Part shown: piece by piece, positions 10,152 through 20,300 of the stretch | Layout of the letters: each line of letters begins with the position of its first letter | Numbering within the stretch: the first letter of the stretch is position 1 | Notes under the pieces: model-generated | Told to the model about the DNA's origin: nothing | What the model saw: only the letters and a program-made list of their open reading frames with translations | Databases searched by the model: none | Source: Bacteroidales bacterium | GTDB taxonomy: Bacteria; Bacteroidota; Bacteroidia; Bacteroidales; P3 | Length of the DNA stretch: 64,000 bases | NCBI GenBank assembly: GCA_017480245.1 | Contig: JAFVBA010000003.1 | Coordinates: forward strand, 99,651 to 163,650 | Direction: 5' to 3' | Position numbers and translations under genes: made by a program

Positions 10152-10928
10152 TTATTTTTTCAAATCTTGTGAAGGCGGAGTGGTGGAATATCTCAATCCT
10201 TGATTATCTTGGAAAGACAGTCGGGTACCGTCAATATCAAAAATTTCATATCCCAAAGGCTTTCCGTCGGAAGAGAAATATTCCCATTTACCTACTTTAG
10301 TTCCTTTCTTGTATGTACCGGAAAGAATCTTTTGTCCCGATTCTGCATAGACGGTATAAGAAGAGTCTTGCAAACCGTCGGTATAGAAATGAATGGAGTT
10401 AATATTACCGTTTTCATACCAAGACATTGCCTCTCCTTGTGGAACATTTCCTTTAAGGGATACTCGCTCCATTAGTTTGAATGACTCAAAAAATCTCAAA
10501 AAAACTTCATTCTTGCTGTTTTTTATACGCATAGACACAGGAGTTCCTTCGGGTGAAAAAGCTATATTAAGTAACTGGTCGGTTTTATTAACCAATAAAG
10601 AGTCTTTATCGAAATAAACCTGCCATTTCTCTCCTTCTTTGGAATTGGAGTAGTCGGTTTGGGCAAATAAGGTACCGTCTTCAAAGTAGTATTTCCAAGT
10701 TCCGTTTTTTTCTCCTTTGGAATAACTGCCTTTAACTCTCGTCTTACCGTTGTTATAAAAGTGTTCTTCGTAGGTTCTTATCTCTTTACCGTCTTGATTT
10801 TTAACATAAACGACAATATACGGTTTTCCGTCCTCATAAGCGGACAGAACTTTTTTTTCTCCCTTTGAGCAGGAAAACATAATCAGCGCAATGCCGACAA
10901 TAAATGCTATCTTCTTTAGTTGTAACAT
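10152..10928 (-). CDS. Lipoprotein with MORN/YwqK-like repeats, 258 aa
   Basis: The ATG at 10928 is preferred over an in-frame TTG at 10952 because it opens directly with the signal MLQLKKIAFIVGIALIMFSC; the cysteine of MFSC is a plausible lipobox. At least four repeats of the type YxNGKxRxxGxYxxGxKxGxW follow (FYNNGKTRVKGSYSKGEKNG, WYENGNINSIHFY, GTYKKGTKVGKWEYF). These belong to the MORN/YwqK antitoxin-repeat superfamily common in Bacteroidetes lipoproteins. Function is unknown; an envelope scaffold role is inferred. It heads the operon leading to pcm. Confidence 0.82.
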   Translation of the reverse strand: MLQLKKIAFIVGIALIMFSCSKGEKKVLSAYEDGKPYIVVYVKNQDGKEIRTYEEHFYNNGKTRVKGSYSKGEKNGTWKYYFEDGTLFAQTDYSNSKEGEKWQVYFDKDSLLVNKTDQLLNIAFSPEGTPVSMRIKNSKNEVFLRFFESFKLMERVSLKGNVPQGEAMSWYENGNINSIHFYTDGLQDSSYTVYAESGQKILSGTYKKGTKVGKWEYFSSDGKPLGYEIFDIDGTRLSFQDNQGLRYSTTPPSQDLKK

Positions 10929-11246
10929 AGTAGTATGTTTATTTAATGCCAATTTGAATTTACAAAGTTACAAAAAGTTTTCTTTATAATGCCGTTTAGG
11001 TTATCTTTATTGCAGAAAAACGCCTTATTGTCGGATGAAAACAACGTGTTTTTGAAAAATAAGTAACTAAGAAGAAATTTAACGGGAATAACTCTTAAAA
11101 AGACAAAAAATTTATCAAAGAACACAAAATTTACACAAAGAAAGAGAAAAAGATAAGGAAGTTTTATTGAAATATTATTATGTTGAAAAATAAATAATTA
11201 GAGAAATATTTTTGTCAATAATGCAAAAAAAACAATTAATTCTGCA
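10929..11246. other. AT-rich intergenic region without a recognisable gene
   Basis: Lies between the divergent lipoprotein (-) and ferredoxin (+) genes. I see no conserved ORF, RNA or repeat in it apart from promoter sequence at its right edge. The minus-strand promoter of the lipoprotein operon must lie near 10930-11000 but shows no clear -7 box. Confidence 0.5.
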
Positions 11247-11275
11247 TTGCATATCGCAAAAAGTTTATACCTTTG
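11247..11275 (+). promoter_or_regulatory. Promoter of the ferredoxin gene
   Basis: TTG at 11247-11249, an 18-bp spacer, then a perfect Bacteroidetes -7 box TACCTTTG at 11268-11275, 35 bp before the ferredoxin ATG. Confidence 0.75.
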
Positions 11276-11310
11276 CACTCAGTTATTAACCTTAAAATTT
11301 TTATAAAGAA

Positions 11311-11481
11311 ATGGCATACAAAATTTCAGACAGTTGTGCAGCATGCGGCACTTGCATTGACGAATGTCCAAACGGAGCAATCTCTGAAGGACCAATATAC
11401 AAAATAGATCCTGCTCAGTGCATCGATTGCGGTACTTGTGCAGACGTTTGTCCTATGGAAGCAATAGCTCCTGAAGACTAA
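11311..11481 (+). CDS. 2[4Fe-4S] ferredoxin, 56 aa
   Basis: Small acidic electron carrier of the clostridial type. Two CxxCxxCxxxCP clusters are present: Cys 9, 12, 15, 19 and Cys 37, 40, 43, 47. Each pair of four binds one [4Fe-4S] cluster in the usual crossed arrangement. Length and spacing are textbook for the family (55-60 aa). It is a single-gene unit with its own promoter (11247-11275) and a strong terminator (11513-11548). Likely partners are pyruvate:ferredoxin oxidoreductase and similar enzymes of an anaerobe, outside the window. Confidence 0.97.
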   Translation: MAYKISDSCAACGTCIDECPNGAISEGPIYKIDPAQCIDCGTCADVCPMEAIAPED

Positions 11482-11512
11482 AAAATGCAACTTTAAAAGT
11501 TTGTGAATTAAA

Positions 11513-11548
11513 GCCCTGCGATATTGTAACGATTTGCAGGGCGTTTTT
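11513..11548 (+). terminator. Intrinsic terminator of the ferredoxin gene
   Basis: GC-rich stem GCCCTGC (11513-11519) / GCAGGGC (11536-11542) followed by GTTTTTG. Confidence 0.9.
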
Positions 11549-11576
11549 GTAGAAATCAATACACATTAACATAAAT

Positions 11577-12233
11577 ATGACAACCGAAGAATTGGGACAG
11601 CAGATTCATAAGAAAACTCTTCTTTTGAATGACGTGATAGACAAAACCCGTACAACTTTTGAACTTATGCGGGAACAGGCAAGGCAGATAATGAAATATA
11701 TGTCCGAAAAATATCCTGACGAATTTTTTTTTGAAGACAAAAATCAGAATGAATTTGAGATTCGTTTCGGTTCGGATATTTTGGCTTTTATAATGCATAC
11801 CAATGTTTTCGAATTTTCACGCAATCATGAGGTAATGCGCTTGCCGTATGTTCAACAAGATAAAGACCGTTCGTTCTGCGGAATGATTAATATATATAAT
11901 TTTCTTACGGATTCTTTTGATTACAACCGCGATTACGATTTAGGTTATCTTATCGGCAGAGTTTTTGTCAATAAAGACAATCATTATTTTATTGAGGGCA
12001 AAAGAGAAGTCGGTTTGTTGTATTCTTCGTTCAATAAAGCCGAGATTACCGAAGACAGCGTGGCAGATATAATCCGTTCTTCTATGGAATATGCCAATAA
12101 TTTTGACCTTCTGACCCCTCCGTTTGATGAAGTTAAGGAGATTTCGGTAGGTGAAATACGCACTTCTGCGGCTTCAAAAGGTAAAATTACAGCTAAACGA
12201 TTAGGGTTTGAATTTCAACAAGATAACGACTGA
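11577..12233 (+). CDS. Conserved cytosolic protein of unknown function, 218 aa
   Basis: No signal peptide or membrane segment. The first 45 residues are helical and amphipathic, followed by a mixed alpha/beta region (FEIRFGSDILAFIMHTNVF, GYLIGRVFVNKDNHYFIEG) and a charged tail. I do not recognise a family. Its base composition matches neighbouring core genes and it lies between the ferredoxin and tRNA-Glu/rpsT, so it looks like a normal chromosomal gene. No function is proposed. Confidence 0.75.
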   Translation: MTTEELGQQIHKKTLLLNDVIDKTRTTFELMREQARQIMKYMSEKYPDEFFFEDKNQNEFEIRFGSDILAFIMHTNVFEFSRNHEVMRLPYVQQDKDRSFCGMINIYNFLTDSFDYNRDYDLGYLIGRVFVNKDNHYFIEGKREVGLLYSSFNKAEITEDSVADIIRSSMEYANNFDLLTPPFDEVKEISVGEIRTSAASKGKITAKRLGFEFQQDND

Positions 12234-12319
12234 AAATAATTTTTTTGACAAAAATTTGTGAAAAAGTTTGGTCAGAATATTGAATTGTTGTAATTTTGCA
12301 ACCTGAAAAACAGAATGAA

Positions 12320-12394
12320 GCCCCGTTCGTCTAGTTGGTCCAGGACGCCAGATTTTCATTCTGGAAATCAGGGGTTCAAATCCCCTACGGGGTA
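12320..12394 (+). tRNA. tRNA-Glu (anticodon TTC)
   Basis: Complete cloverleaf: acceptor GCCCCGT / ACGGGGT with a G-U closing pair. The anticodon stem CCAGA/TCTGG encloses the loop TTTTCAT, which gives anticodon TTC. The T arm is GGGG-TTCAAAT-CCCC. No CCA is encoded. The D-arm GTCTAGTTGGTCCAGGAC is typical of Glu. Confidence 0.95.
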
Positions 12395-12470
12395 CTGAAG
12401 ATTGGCGAAGATGTTTTTCGCAAGCAAAAAGATAGAAATAAATAAGAATAAAAGAAAGACAAGATAGAAA

Positions 12471-12722
12471 ATGGCAAATCATAAAAGTGCATTAAAGAGA
12501 GTACGTCAGAGCGAAAAAAGAAAGCTATATAATCGTTATCATTCAAAAACGATGAGACATGCTTTAAGAGATTTCAGAGCAATTACTGATAAGAAAGAAG
12601 CAGAAGAAAGACTTCCTAAGATGATTTCAGTTATTGACAAATTAGCTCAGCGTTCTATTATTCACAAAAATAAAGCCGCTAACTTGAAATCAAAATGTAT
12701 GAAACAGGTTGCTGCTTTATAA
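12471..12722 (+). CDS. rpsT: 30S ribosomal protein S20
   Basis: An 83-residue, strongly basic, all-helical protein opening MANHKSALKRVRQSEKR, the S20 signature, and containing IHKNKAANLKSKCM near the end. S20 binds 16S rRNA early in 30S assembly. The length is typical. It lies 76 bp behind tRNA-Glu and ahead of a terminator. Confidence 0.97.
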   Translation: MANHKSALKRVRQSEKRKLYNRYHSKTMRHALRDFRAITDKKEAEERLPKMISVIDKLAQRSIIHKNKAANLKSKCMKQVAAL

Positions 12723-12757
12723 GAACTAAAGTTAGGATTTGTAATAGTGAGACAGAG

Positions 12758-12788
12758 ACTCCTCCAGGCAATTGGCGGAGTTTTTTGT
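12758..12788 (+). terminator. Intrinsic terminator after rpsT
   Basis: Stem GACTCC(TCC)...GGCGGAGTT with a short loop (AGGCAATT), followed by TTTTTTG. Confidence 0.75.
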
Positions 12789-12947
12789 TGTATATCTTAA
12801 TTAATAAAACTGTATAGAGAATTTAGCCGTAAGAATTGTAGATTAGTTGCGTGAGATAGTAGGGTTATCAAGAAAAGTTGTGAAGTAGGTTTAACAAAAA
12901 GACAACTTATTCAACGCAATAACTAATTAAAAATATTGAATTAAAGA

Positions 12948-13730
12948 ATGGTTTTAACAGATACGCATACTCATATTTATTCAGAGGAATTTGCTTCGGA
13001 TATTTCACAAGTTATTCAGCGGGCATTGGAAAACAATGTAACAAAAATGTTTCTTCCCACAACGGAGGTGGAATCTATTGCTCCTATGTTGCAAGTCTAT
13101 GGAATGAATCCAAAGAATATTGTTCCCTTTGTGGGATTATACCCGGGCAGTGTTACCTCTGAAGTTGAAAAGCAGTTAAATCAAATCTATCCGTACTTAA
13201 AAGATAAGCGTATATTGGGCATCGGGGAGATAGGTTTGGATTTTTATTGGGACAGAGAGTTTGAACAGCAGCAGATTTTCGCTTTTGAACAGCAGGTTCA
13301 GTGGAGTAAAGAAAATAATGATATGCCTATGTCAATTCATTGTCGGAAAGCGTTTGAGGAAATATTTACTTGTTTCAAACGATTGAATTATAAATCGTAT
13401 AACGGAGTGTTTCATTGTTTTGGAGGCGATATCCGTCAGGCTGAAAAACTAATTGAAATGGGGTTTATGTTAGGAATCGGCGGTGTTGTTACATTCAAAA
13501 ATGCACATTTGGCGGAGATTGTCAAACAAGTTGATTTACAAAACATTGTCTTGGAAACCGATGCACCTTATTTGGCACCCGTTCCTTACCGAGGCAAAAG
13601 AAATGAGCCTGCATTTATAAGACAAATTGCTCAAAAGGTGGCTGAAATCAAAGAAATCTCAATAGATGAAGTTGCCGAGACAACTACGCATAATGCCGAA
13701 AGATTATTTCAAAATAAAGTCCCATTTTAA
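12948..13730 (+). CDS. tatD: TatD-family metal-dependent deoxyribonuclease, 260 aa
   Basis: Cytosolic metal-dependent hydrolase of the TatD/YcfH family. The N-terminal DTHTHI motif (D5, H7, H9) supplies metal ligands. A metal-binding glutamate lies in GIGEIGLDF, followed by the MSIHCRKA, FHCFGGD and ETDAPYLAP segments in family order. Length is normal. TatD enzymes have 3'-5' exonuclease activity and roles in DNA damage responses. The gene is monocistronic and directly precedes a non-coding repeat (13736). Confidence 0.93.
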   Translation: MVLTDTHTHIYSEEFASDISQVIQRALENNVTKMFLPTTEVESIAPMLQVYGMNPKNIVPFVGLYPGSVTSEVEKQLNQIYPYLKDKRILGIGEIGLDFYWDREFEQQQIFAFEQQVQWSKENNDMPMSIHCRKAFEEIFTCFKRLNYKSYNGVFHCFGGDIRQAEKLIEMGFMLGIGGVVTFKNAHLAEIVKQVDLQNIVLETDAPYLAPVPYRGKRNEPAFIRQIAQKVAEIKEISIDEVAETTTHNAERLFQNKVPF

Positions 13731-13735
13731 TAAAT

Positions 13736-13797
13736 TGTTTTCTGAAATTAGTAAAATGTTTTCAGAAAATGATTTTGTGTTTCGGCACTTTATTTTG
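13736..13797. repeat. Interspersed short repeat, partial copy (R2)
   Basis: Same family as 25561-25646: GTAAAATGTTTTCAGAAAAT in the centre and TTCGGCACTTTATTTT at the right end. The left terminal inverted repeat is missing, as in R1. Confidence 0.75.
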
Positions 13798-13869
13798 ATT
13801 AATTTTTATTGTAAGTTCAGCTCGCACCAACTTATTTTAGGGAGTTACTGAAATTTTTTTTTCATGAAT

Positions 13870-14170
13870 TTTTGGAACGTTAATGTTTGTAAGGTTCCTA
13901 CGTTTTTCGGCGTTTTTTTGGAAAATCGGCGAAAAAGTGCGGAACCTATGACACGTTGTTTTGAGGTTCCACACAGGTTCCACAGCCTTTGTACATAAGG
14001 GTTACGGAACGTTGTTGAACCTTTTTTCAAATTTAAACTTTTTTTATATATTTATTAAAAAGTATATACTTAAACGTAAAGTTTAACTGACAGCATGTAA
14101 ATTACTGACTATTAATTAATATAACGTTTATGGAATCTTATAATCAACGTTCCAAAAAAGATAACGTTCC
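13870..14170. repeat. Non-coding element S2 with repeated GGAACGTT / GGTTCC words
   Basis: The gap between 13731 and 14379 has no credible ORF. GGAACGTT occurs at 13874 and 14006, its reverse complement AACGTTCC at 14146 and 14163, and GGTTCC/GGAACC variants occur between. It shares the 16-nt core GCCTTTGTACATAAGG (13985-14000), the preceding GGCGAAAAAG and the T-rich tail with S1 (8701-8906). Both copies lie on the same strand and both follow an R repeat. Function unknown. Confidence 0.7.
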
Positions 14171-14292
14171 ATAAATCTTCAGCCTTTTTACGCCTCTAAT
14201 CCCCCAAAATAACGCCCCATTCCCCAATAACGACAGTTTTTTGATAGAAAATACTCCACTAATTTCTCAAAATAAAAAATCTCTTTAGAAAT

Positions 14293-14323
14293 TTTGCAGA
14301 ATGGAATTTTATTACTACCTTTG
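14293..14323 (+). promoter_or_regulatory. Promoter of the plus-strand cargo operon
   Basis: TTTG at 14293-14296, a 19-bp spacer, then a perfect -7 box TACCTTTG at 14316-14323. The region is the inverted counterpart of the promoter at 8371-8402. Confidence 0.75.
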
Positions 14324-14379
14324 CCGCAGAATTGTTACAATTCTAAGAATGGAATTTTTAACATAAAAGCAATAAAGAG

Positions 14380-15910
14380 ATGAGAAAGATAAAAACAGTT
14401 TTATTACTTCTATTAGTAATAATATTGTGCCCGAAGATGAGTAAGGCTCAAATGGCAACAACTATGACGGTAAGTGCAGAAAGAGAAATTCTTTGGTCTG
14501 ATGAATTTCAATCCCATAAAAACCATGAAGATTGATGAAGATGATAAAGGCATAGTATCTTTGTCACAGATGGCAAATGCTAATACTAATCAAAGAGAAT
14601 ATTTTGTTTGGCCTTTAGACAGCCTTCAATTTCCAAACTTTACCACAACGTCTCGTTCTTACTTTACTCTTACAGTAGAAGGAAGTAATTATGTTTTTGG
14701 GAGATTGATTATAGGATATACCATTACAGACTTTGATTACGATGCTAAAGATGATATGATATACTTTTGTGGAGTAGAGAATAATCTCAATGGATATCAT
14801 AAAAATATTATTGGAAGAGTAAGATTTTTTGATTTGTTTTATTCTACATCTTATACAGTACCTATAGATATTTTTTATATTACAGTAAATAGTCCTAAAG
14901 CATATTTACAAAAAATTGATTTTTTTAGATCAAATGTAAATAATGCTCCAAGATTATCTCTGATTGCAAATGATGAAGATAGTCAGAATAATACAGTAGG
15001 AACTAATAATTATATGTTGGGATTCTTTTCATCATATTATATTTGGTATGATATTGCATCTAATACATATCAATCATTTGAAACATATAATACAAGATTA
15101 ACAGACGTTATTCATACTAAAGATTATATTATTGTTTGTGGAATGAGAGATTTACAGACACTGGTTCTATATTCTCATATTAAGGATGCTCCCTCTATTT
15201 ATACTTATAAATATTACAACACTTATCCTCTATATCATCATTTTAAATATCCACAATATGAAATTATAGGATTAAGCTCCAAGGAAAATACTTTTCTGAT
15301 AGGTTGTTCTGTTATTGCTCCTCAAGAAGACAGAATGGAATTTTCATTTTTTAATATAGATACAATTATTAATAAATTACATACGCAAATTGTTACTGGT
15401 ATGGAAGAGGAATGTAGAAGTAGAATAACAGATATGGTATTTGATTCTGTTACTCGCTTTGTTCATGTTCTGGCTTGTAATGGATGTTCTATGTTAAATG
15501 TCAAGGATATGATATTTCAGGTTCAACCTTACTTAGTTAATCCATATATATCTTTTATGACAGTTCCGAATGAGGCTAAATCGGGGTGCTATTTAATGAA
15601 AAGTTTAACTCTATACAATAAGAACCAAGATTATTTAGTATTTGGGGCAAGAGCAAATGATTCCATAGTAAATGTAGATGGAACTTTCTCTGGTTTTAAA
15701 GGTAATCTTTACTTTTTCGATAGGCTCGCTTATGATAATGGTTATGCTACGAATTGCGGCGAAGATTATAAGTTATTAATAGGACCTAATAATAGTTATT
15801 ATGTAGAAGTAGAAGGTCATATGTATAATAATATAACTATAAATAATGCCACTACAAACTTAATTAGTGCAGGGAATCTTGATAAATTATGCAATTTAAT
15901 TTGTAATTAA
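14380..15910 (+). pseudogene. Exported protein of unknown function, signal peptide separated from the body by a frameshift
   Basis: An ATG at 14380 opens a clear signal peptide (MRKIKTVLLLLLVIILC ... SKAQ) that runs on in frame to a TGA at 14533. The long body (478 codons, to 15910) is in another frame, open only from a GTG at 14474, and has no export signal of its own. A single +1 event between 14474 and 14533 would join them. The body is rich in aromatic residues and beta strands, suggesting a propeller-like fold, but no family is recognised. The product ends NLDKLCNLICN, and a cargo gene follows 17 bp later. It may be a true mutation, a sequencing error or programmed frameshifting. Confidence 0.65.
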
Positions 15911-15927
15911 ATAAGGAGGAAATAGAA

Positions 15928-17142
15928 ATGAAAAAAGTATTTTTATTGTTGATTGCTTTTTCGTTAAGCATATCAATGCTGGGGCAAGTAACGAGTGGTA
16001 GTGTTACTAATCCTGACCCAAGTATTATGACAGATTCTGTTGTAAATAATCGTGAGCATGGCGATTACTATCTTTATCCGGAACCAACTGACAGCAATTG
16101 TTCCCTTCTCTTAGATGTTTATGGATACTGCGAACCGACTATCTATACAAGTTATTATAATTGGTATTATGGTCCAAATTTCGCCGACACAATCAATGAT
16201 ACTACTATCATTTGGAGGGTTTATGAACCTTGGGTGTATTTCGAAAATATCATAAAAGACTGCGCACAACCTTATCAAACGGATACAATGCTAACAATAA
16301 TTGGCGCAGCAATGTTTTCTCCTATGAGATACTATCATGGAGCAAAAGAAGGTGGGCGTCATGGCTATATATGCATAGCGGACAGCAATTTAAATATTAT
16401 TAGAAAGTCTGTAGTGAATGACATTCCTATTGAAATGGATTCTTGGGATAAAGTCAATTGGTATCAAAGATGGCTGGATTATGAAGAATTTTTCTTTGAC
16501 ACTGCAATTAATGTAAAAGAAAAGTTTTATGTTGTTCTGGATAATCCTAAACCTTTAGATGGATATAATTGGGAGGATGTTGATGATTCTTATTTAGCAA
16601 CACAAACTCACCGTGCCATTATAACAGCAGATAGAAGGAATACACATTGTGGAAAAAGGTCTCTACGCCCATTAGTAAAAGAATATGTTTTAACAGATGA
16701 GGTTGCAAATGTTCGTGCAGAAATTGATTCTACAAAATCTGACAGTAATTGGCATGAACCATATTATACCGGTGCTATCACAGATAATAGTCATGGAATA
16801 GTAGAGGCTTATTATCTCTTTCCTATTTTCAAAGAGTTAGATACGACCATTGAATGTATTTATAAATTAGATACAACTATGGATTCCTCTTCGGTTGAAA
16901 GTATTGCAGTGGATAACTATACTTTTGTTTTCCCTAATCCTGCGAGTGATAATGTTACAGTGCAATGTTCGTTCCGTATAAATGCCATAGAAATATTCAA
17001 TGAACAGGGACAAAAAAACGAGGAGTTAAAACCTAACGGTTACAATGCAAAAATAGATGTCAGTAAGTACATTAAAGGAAATTATATTCTGAAAATAAAA
17101 ACTCAGTCGGGAAGTTGTTCTAAGAAAATAGTAGTGCAGTAA
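15928..17142 (+). CDS. T9SS cargo protein, paralogue of the gene at 7071-8156, 404 aa
   Basis: An AAGGAGGAA stretch lies just ahead of the ATG, an unusually good Shine-Dalgarno for Bacteroidetes. A signal peptide covers residues 1-20 (ending SMLGQ). The body is aromatic-rich and unassigned but shares CAQPYQTD, CIADSNLNI and LDNPKP with the 361-aa paralogue. The C-terminal 80 residues are a T9SS type-A sorting domain (FVFPNPASD ... GNYILKI ... KKIVVQ) almost identical to the paralogue's. The bodies have diverged far more than the sorting domains, suggesting gene conversion of the 3' end. Confidence 0.85.
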   Translation: MKKVFLLLIAFSLSISMLGQVTSGSVTNPDPSIMTDSVVNNREHGDYYLYPEPTDSNCSLLLDVYGYCEPTIYTSYYNWYYGPNFADTINDTTIIWRVYEPWVYFENIIKDCAQPYQTDTMLTIIGAAMFSPMRYYHGAKEGGRHGYICIADSNLNIIRKSVVNDIPIEMDSWDKVNWYQRWLDYEEFFFDTAINVKEKFYVVLDNPKPLDGYNWEDVDDSYLATQTHRAIITADRRNTHCGKRSLRPLVKEYVLTDEVANVRAEIDSTKSDSNWHEPYYTGAITDNSHGIVEAYYLFPIFKELDTTIECIYKLDTTMDSSSVESIAVDNYTFVFPNPASDNVTVQCSFRINAIEIFNEQGQKNEELKPNGYNAKIDVSKYIKGNYILKIKTQSGSCSKKIVVQ

Positions 17143-17221
17143 GTGAAGATTGACCATTAAAATAAAAGAGTGTGCATTTATTTACACACTCTTTTTATTT
17201 TTGATTTCAGAAAAGAATTTA
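16882..17221. repeat. Right arm of a 340-bp inverted repeat (partner 6992-7331)
   Basis: Covers the T9SS sorting-domain codons, the stop codon, the terminator hairpin and a piece of the R repeat (TTTCAGAAAAGAATTTA). It reads as the reverse complement of 6992-7331 with roughly 15 differences. Confidence 0.9.
17164..17200. terminator. Intrinsic terminator of the plus-strand cargo operon
   Basis: Stem AAAAGAGTGTG (17164-17174) / CACACTCTTTT (17185-17195) followed by TTATTTTTG; inverted duplicate of the terminator at 7017-7052. Confidence 0.85.
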
Positions 17222-17359
17222 TTCTTTCGGTACTTTAAACTGTCTGTGCAACTTTCACGTTTTATTTTTTGCAGATTAAGATAAAAAATAGTCATTTGAA
17301 ATAACGTTGTTTAAAAAAAAATGTTGTAATATTGCAAATTCAATTTTTTAAGTAAGGAT

Positions 17360-20300
17360 ATGAAGATAAAATTGCTTATACTGACATTGCTTTTTTCTCT
17401 TGTCGGAATTGTTGCTGCTCAAGAGAGAAGAGAATTTACAATGGAGTTCAATGAATTTGCTTTAACGCCCGTTGTGGTCAATAATCAAACATTTTACCAA
17501 ATTGATATGGGACAAATGTTTGTCAATAACTCTTCTTTAGGTCAAGCTGCGTTACCTTGTTACAATGAATTTATAGAATATTTTAAAGGAAATGATATTT
17601 ATTTTAAAGAGACTGTAATTGAAAAAGATACTATATATATTAATGACAGTATTTTAATTGCTCCTTTGCAAAAATCCAAGATTAAAGGTGATAGGCCTTT
17701 GTCTTTCTATTTTGATAAGGCATATTATAGCAGTGATATGTTTCAAGGAGACAACCAAGTGAGTATCCATAAAATAGGAACATTGAAAGACAAAGATATA
17801 ACGATACTTAAGATTGCACCGTTGAGATATAATCCTGTTAAAAATATAATTGAGAGGATTAAAAAGATAAAAGTAGAAGTTTTTTTCCAAAATGAAGGTA
17901 ATCAAATATCTGCATTAGTTCCTAAAACAAATACTAACCGTCCTTTTAAGATGATTATCCTTACAGATGAGGCATTTAAAGAAAATTTATCCGAATTTGT
18001 CAAGTGGAAAACAATGCAAGGTTTTGATATTACACTGCTTTATACCTCACAAACGGGAAAAACTACACAGGAGATAAAATCTTATCTTCAGGAGTTGTAT
18101 GATAATTCCACTGAATTGAATCCTTCGACGGATTATTTGTTGATTGTAGGAGATACGGACATAATTCCTGCTTTTAAAGGTAAGTATAAGATTGAAAACT
18201 ATCCTGCGCATTATACGGATTTGTATTATGCCGAATATACTTCCGATATTTTACCGGATGCTTTCTATGGTAGAATTTCTGCATCTGACACTCAAACTCT
18301 TAATAATATAATGGATAAGATTATTAAGTACGAAAAATATACTCTTTCTTCATTTTCTTTCCTTAAGAACTCTCTTCTTGTCGCAGGAAAGGAGACGGGG
18401 GATAATGCTCCTACATTTACAAACGGACAAATGAACTATGCAAAACAATATCTTCTGAATTTAACGGATACAATTGTATATTACAATCCCTCAAGTGCTG
18501 AGGAAAGTAACAGAAAATCAATCCGGGAGAAATTAAATACAGGCAACAGTTGGATTAATTATACAGGACACGGAACTTATATGGGATGGCAGAATCCTCC
18601 TTTCAGAGTTAAGGATGTAGATACGGCACTTAACAATACTGAAAAGTACGGTGTATTTATCAACAATTGTTGTCATACAGGTAAATACGATGAAAAAATT
18701 TGTTTTACCGAATCTCTTTTGCAAGCAAAGAATAAAGGAGCGGTTGCCTGTATAGGTGCATCGGATTATACCTTATGGGACGAGGATTATTATTGGGCAT
18801 TGGGAAGCAAATCCATAAACCTCAATCCTATTTATACCTCTAAAGCATTAGGAATTTACGATAGATTTTTTCATACTCAAGGCGAAGATTATTCCAATCA
18901 ATATTTAACGATGGGACAAATCATGCAAGCCGGCAATTTAGGCGTAACGCAATCACTTTCCGACTATACCAATCACTATTGGGAGATGTACAATCTGCAA
19001 GGCGACCCAACATTGATTCCTTATGTAGGTTTGCCTTCTGTTTTTGAAGATATATTACCCGATACTCTTATTTTAGGAAAAAAGAATCTTGAATTTACCT
19101 CTGTCCCTTACACATATATTGCCTTAAGTTCAAATGATACATTGATAACCGCCCTTCAAAGCGATTCCAATGGTTATGTTAATATTGATTTGGCAGACAT
19201 AACGGAAGAAAAAACGGTATATGTCGTTATGACTAATCAATTCTACAAACCGTTGATTGATTCTATTGTTTTCGTTGCACCTCAAAGTCCGTTTGTTACT
19301 CTGAAAAATATAATTATCACTGATAAATCAACGGGCGATGCAGCAGAAAATCTTGAGGAAGGCGAAGAATACAGCATAAGTTTTGACATCTTTAATTCAG
19401 GAACCCAAGATATTCAGACAACAAACAATCATGTTGAATTAAAATCCGATAATAATTTACTGATTACGCAGAATAGTTTTTTCTTTTCAGAGATTAATTC
19501 CAAAGAAACGCAACATATTTCTTCGGCATTTGATTTCAAAGTAAAAAACGGAGTAAAGAATTTTGAGACATCGCAATTGGATTTTTCTATTTACAAAGAA
19601 AGTGAAAAGATTGGTGAAAAAAAGATAGTGAAAGAGATTTTTGCTCCGCAGATTGCAATATCTTCTACCGTTATGAGCAGATTGGAGGATACAGTTTTTC
19701 TAAGTGTTTTATTGACAAATGAAGGTAGGAAAAAATCTTCTTCAGGCAGTGCAATAATTGATAATTTGTCGGATAATATTTCGGTATTAAACATAGCTAA
19801 TTCCGTTAAACCTTTGACAAGAAATGAATATGATACCATAGATTTTCAATTGGTTATTACAAATTCAAATGCCAATAATATTTCTTTTGAAGTAACATAC
19901 TTAGCAGGAGATTATCAAACAATCAAAACATATAATATTCTGTTGAAAGAAGAAACGGAAACCTTTGAAAACGGATTTACTGTATTGAATTGGCAAAATG
20001 ATGAAGACAATCCTTGGTTTATAGACTCAACAACTTGTTATAACGGAGAGAAATCGGCAAGAAGTAAGAAGAATTTGGCAGACAATAAGAAATCAAGGCT
20101 TAATCTTATCGTGAATAATGATGTTTCGTCAAAGATTTCTTTTTATGCAAAAGTGTCTTGCGAACAAGATTACGATAATTTCAGATTTTATATTGATAAT
20201 CAACCGAAACTAACACTTACTTTCGGATATGATAACAATTTGATGGAGATTCCTTTCAAAAAATACACATTTGATTTAGGCAGTGGGCTGCATACTCTTT

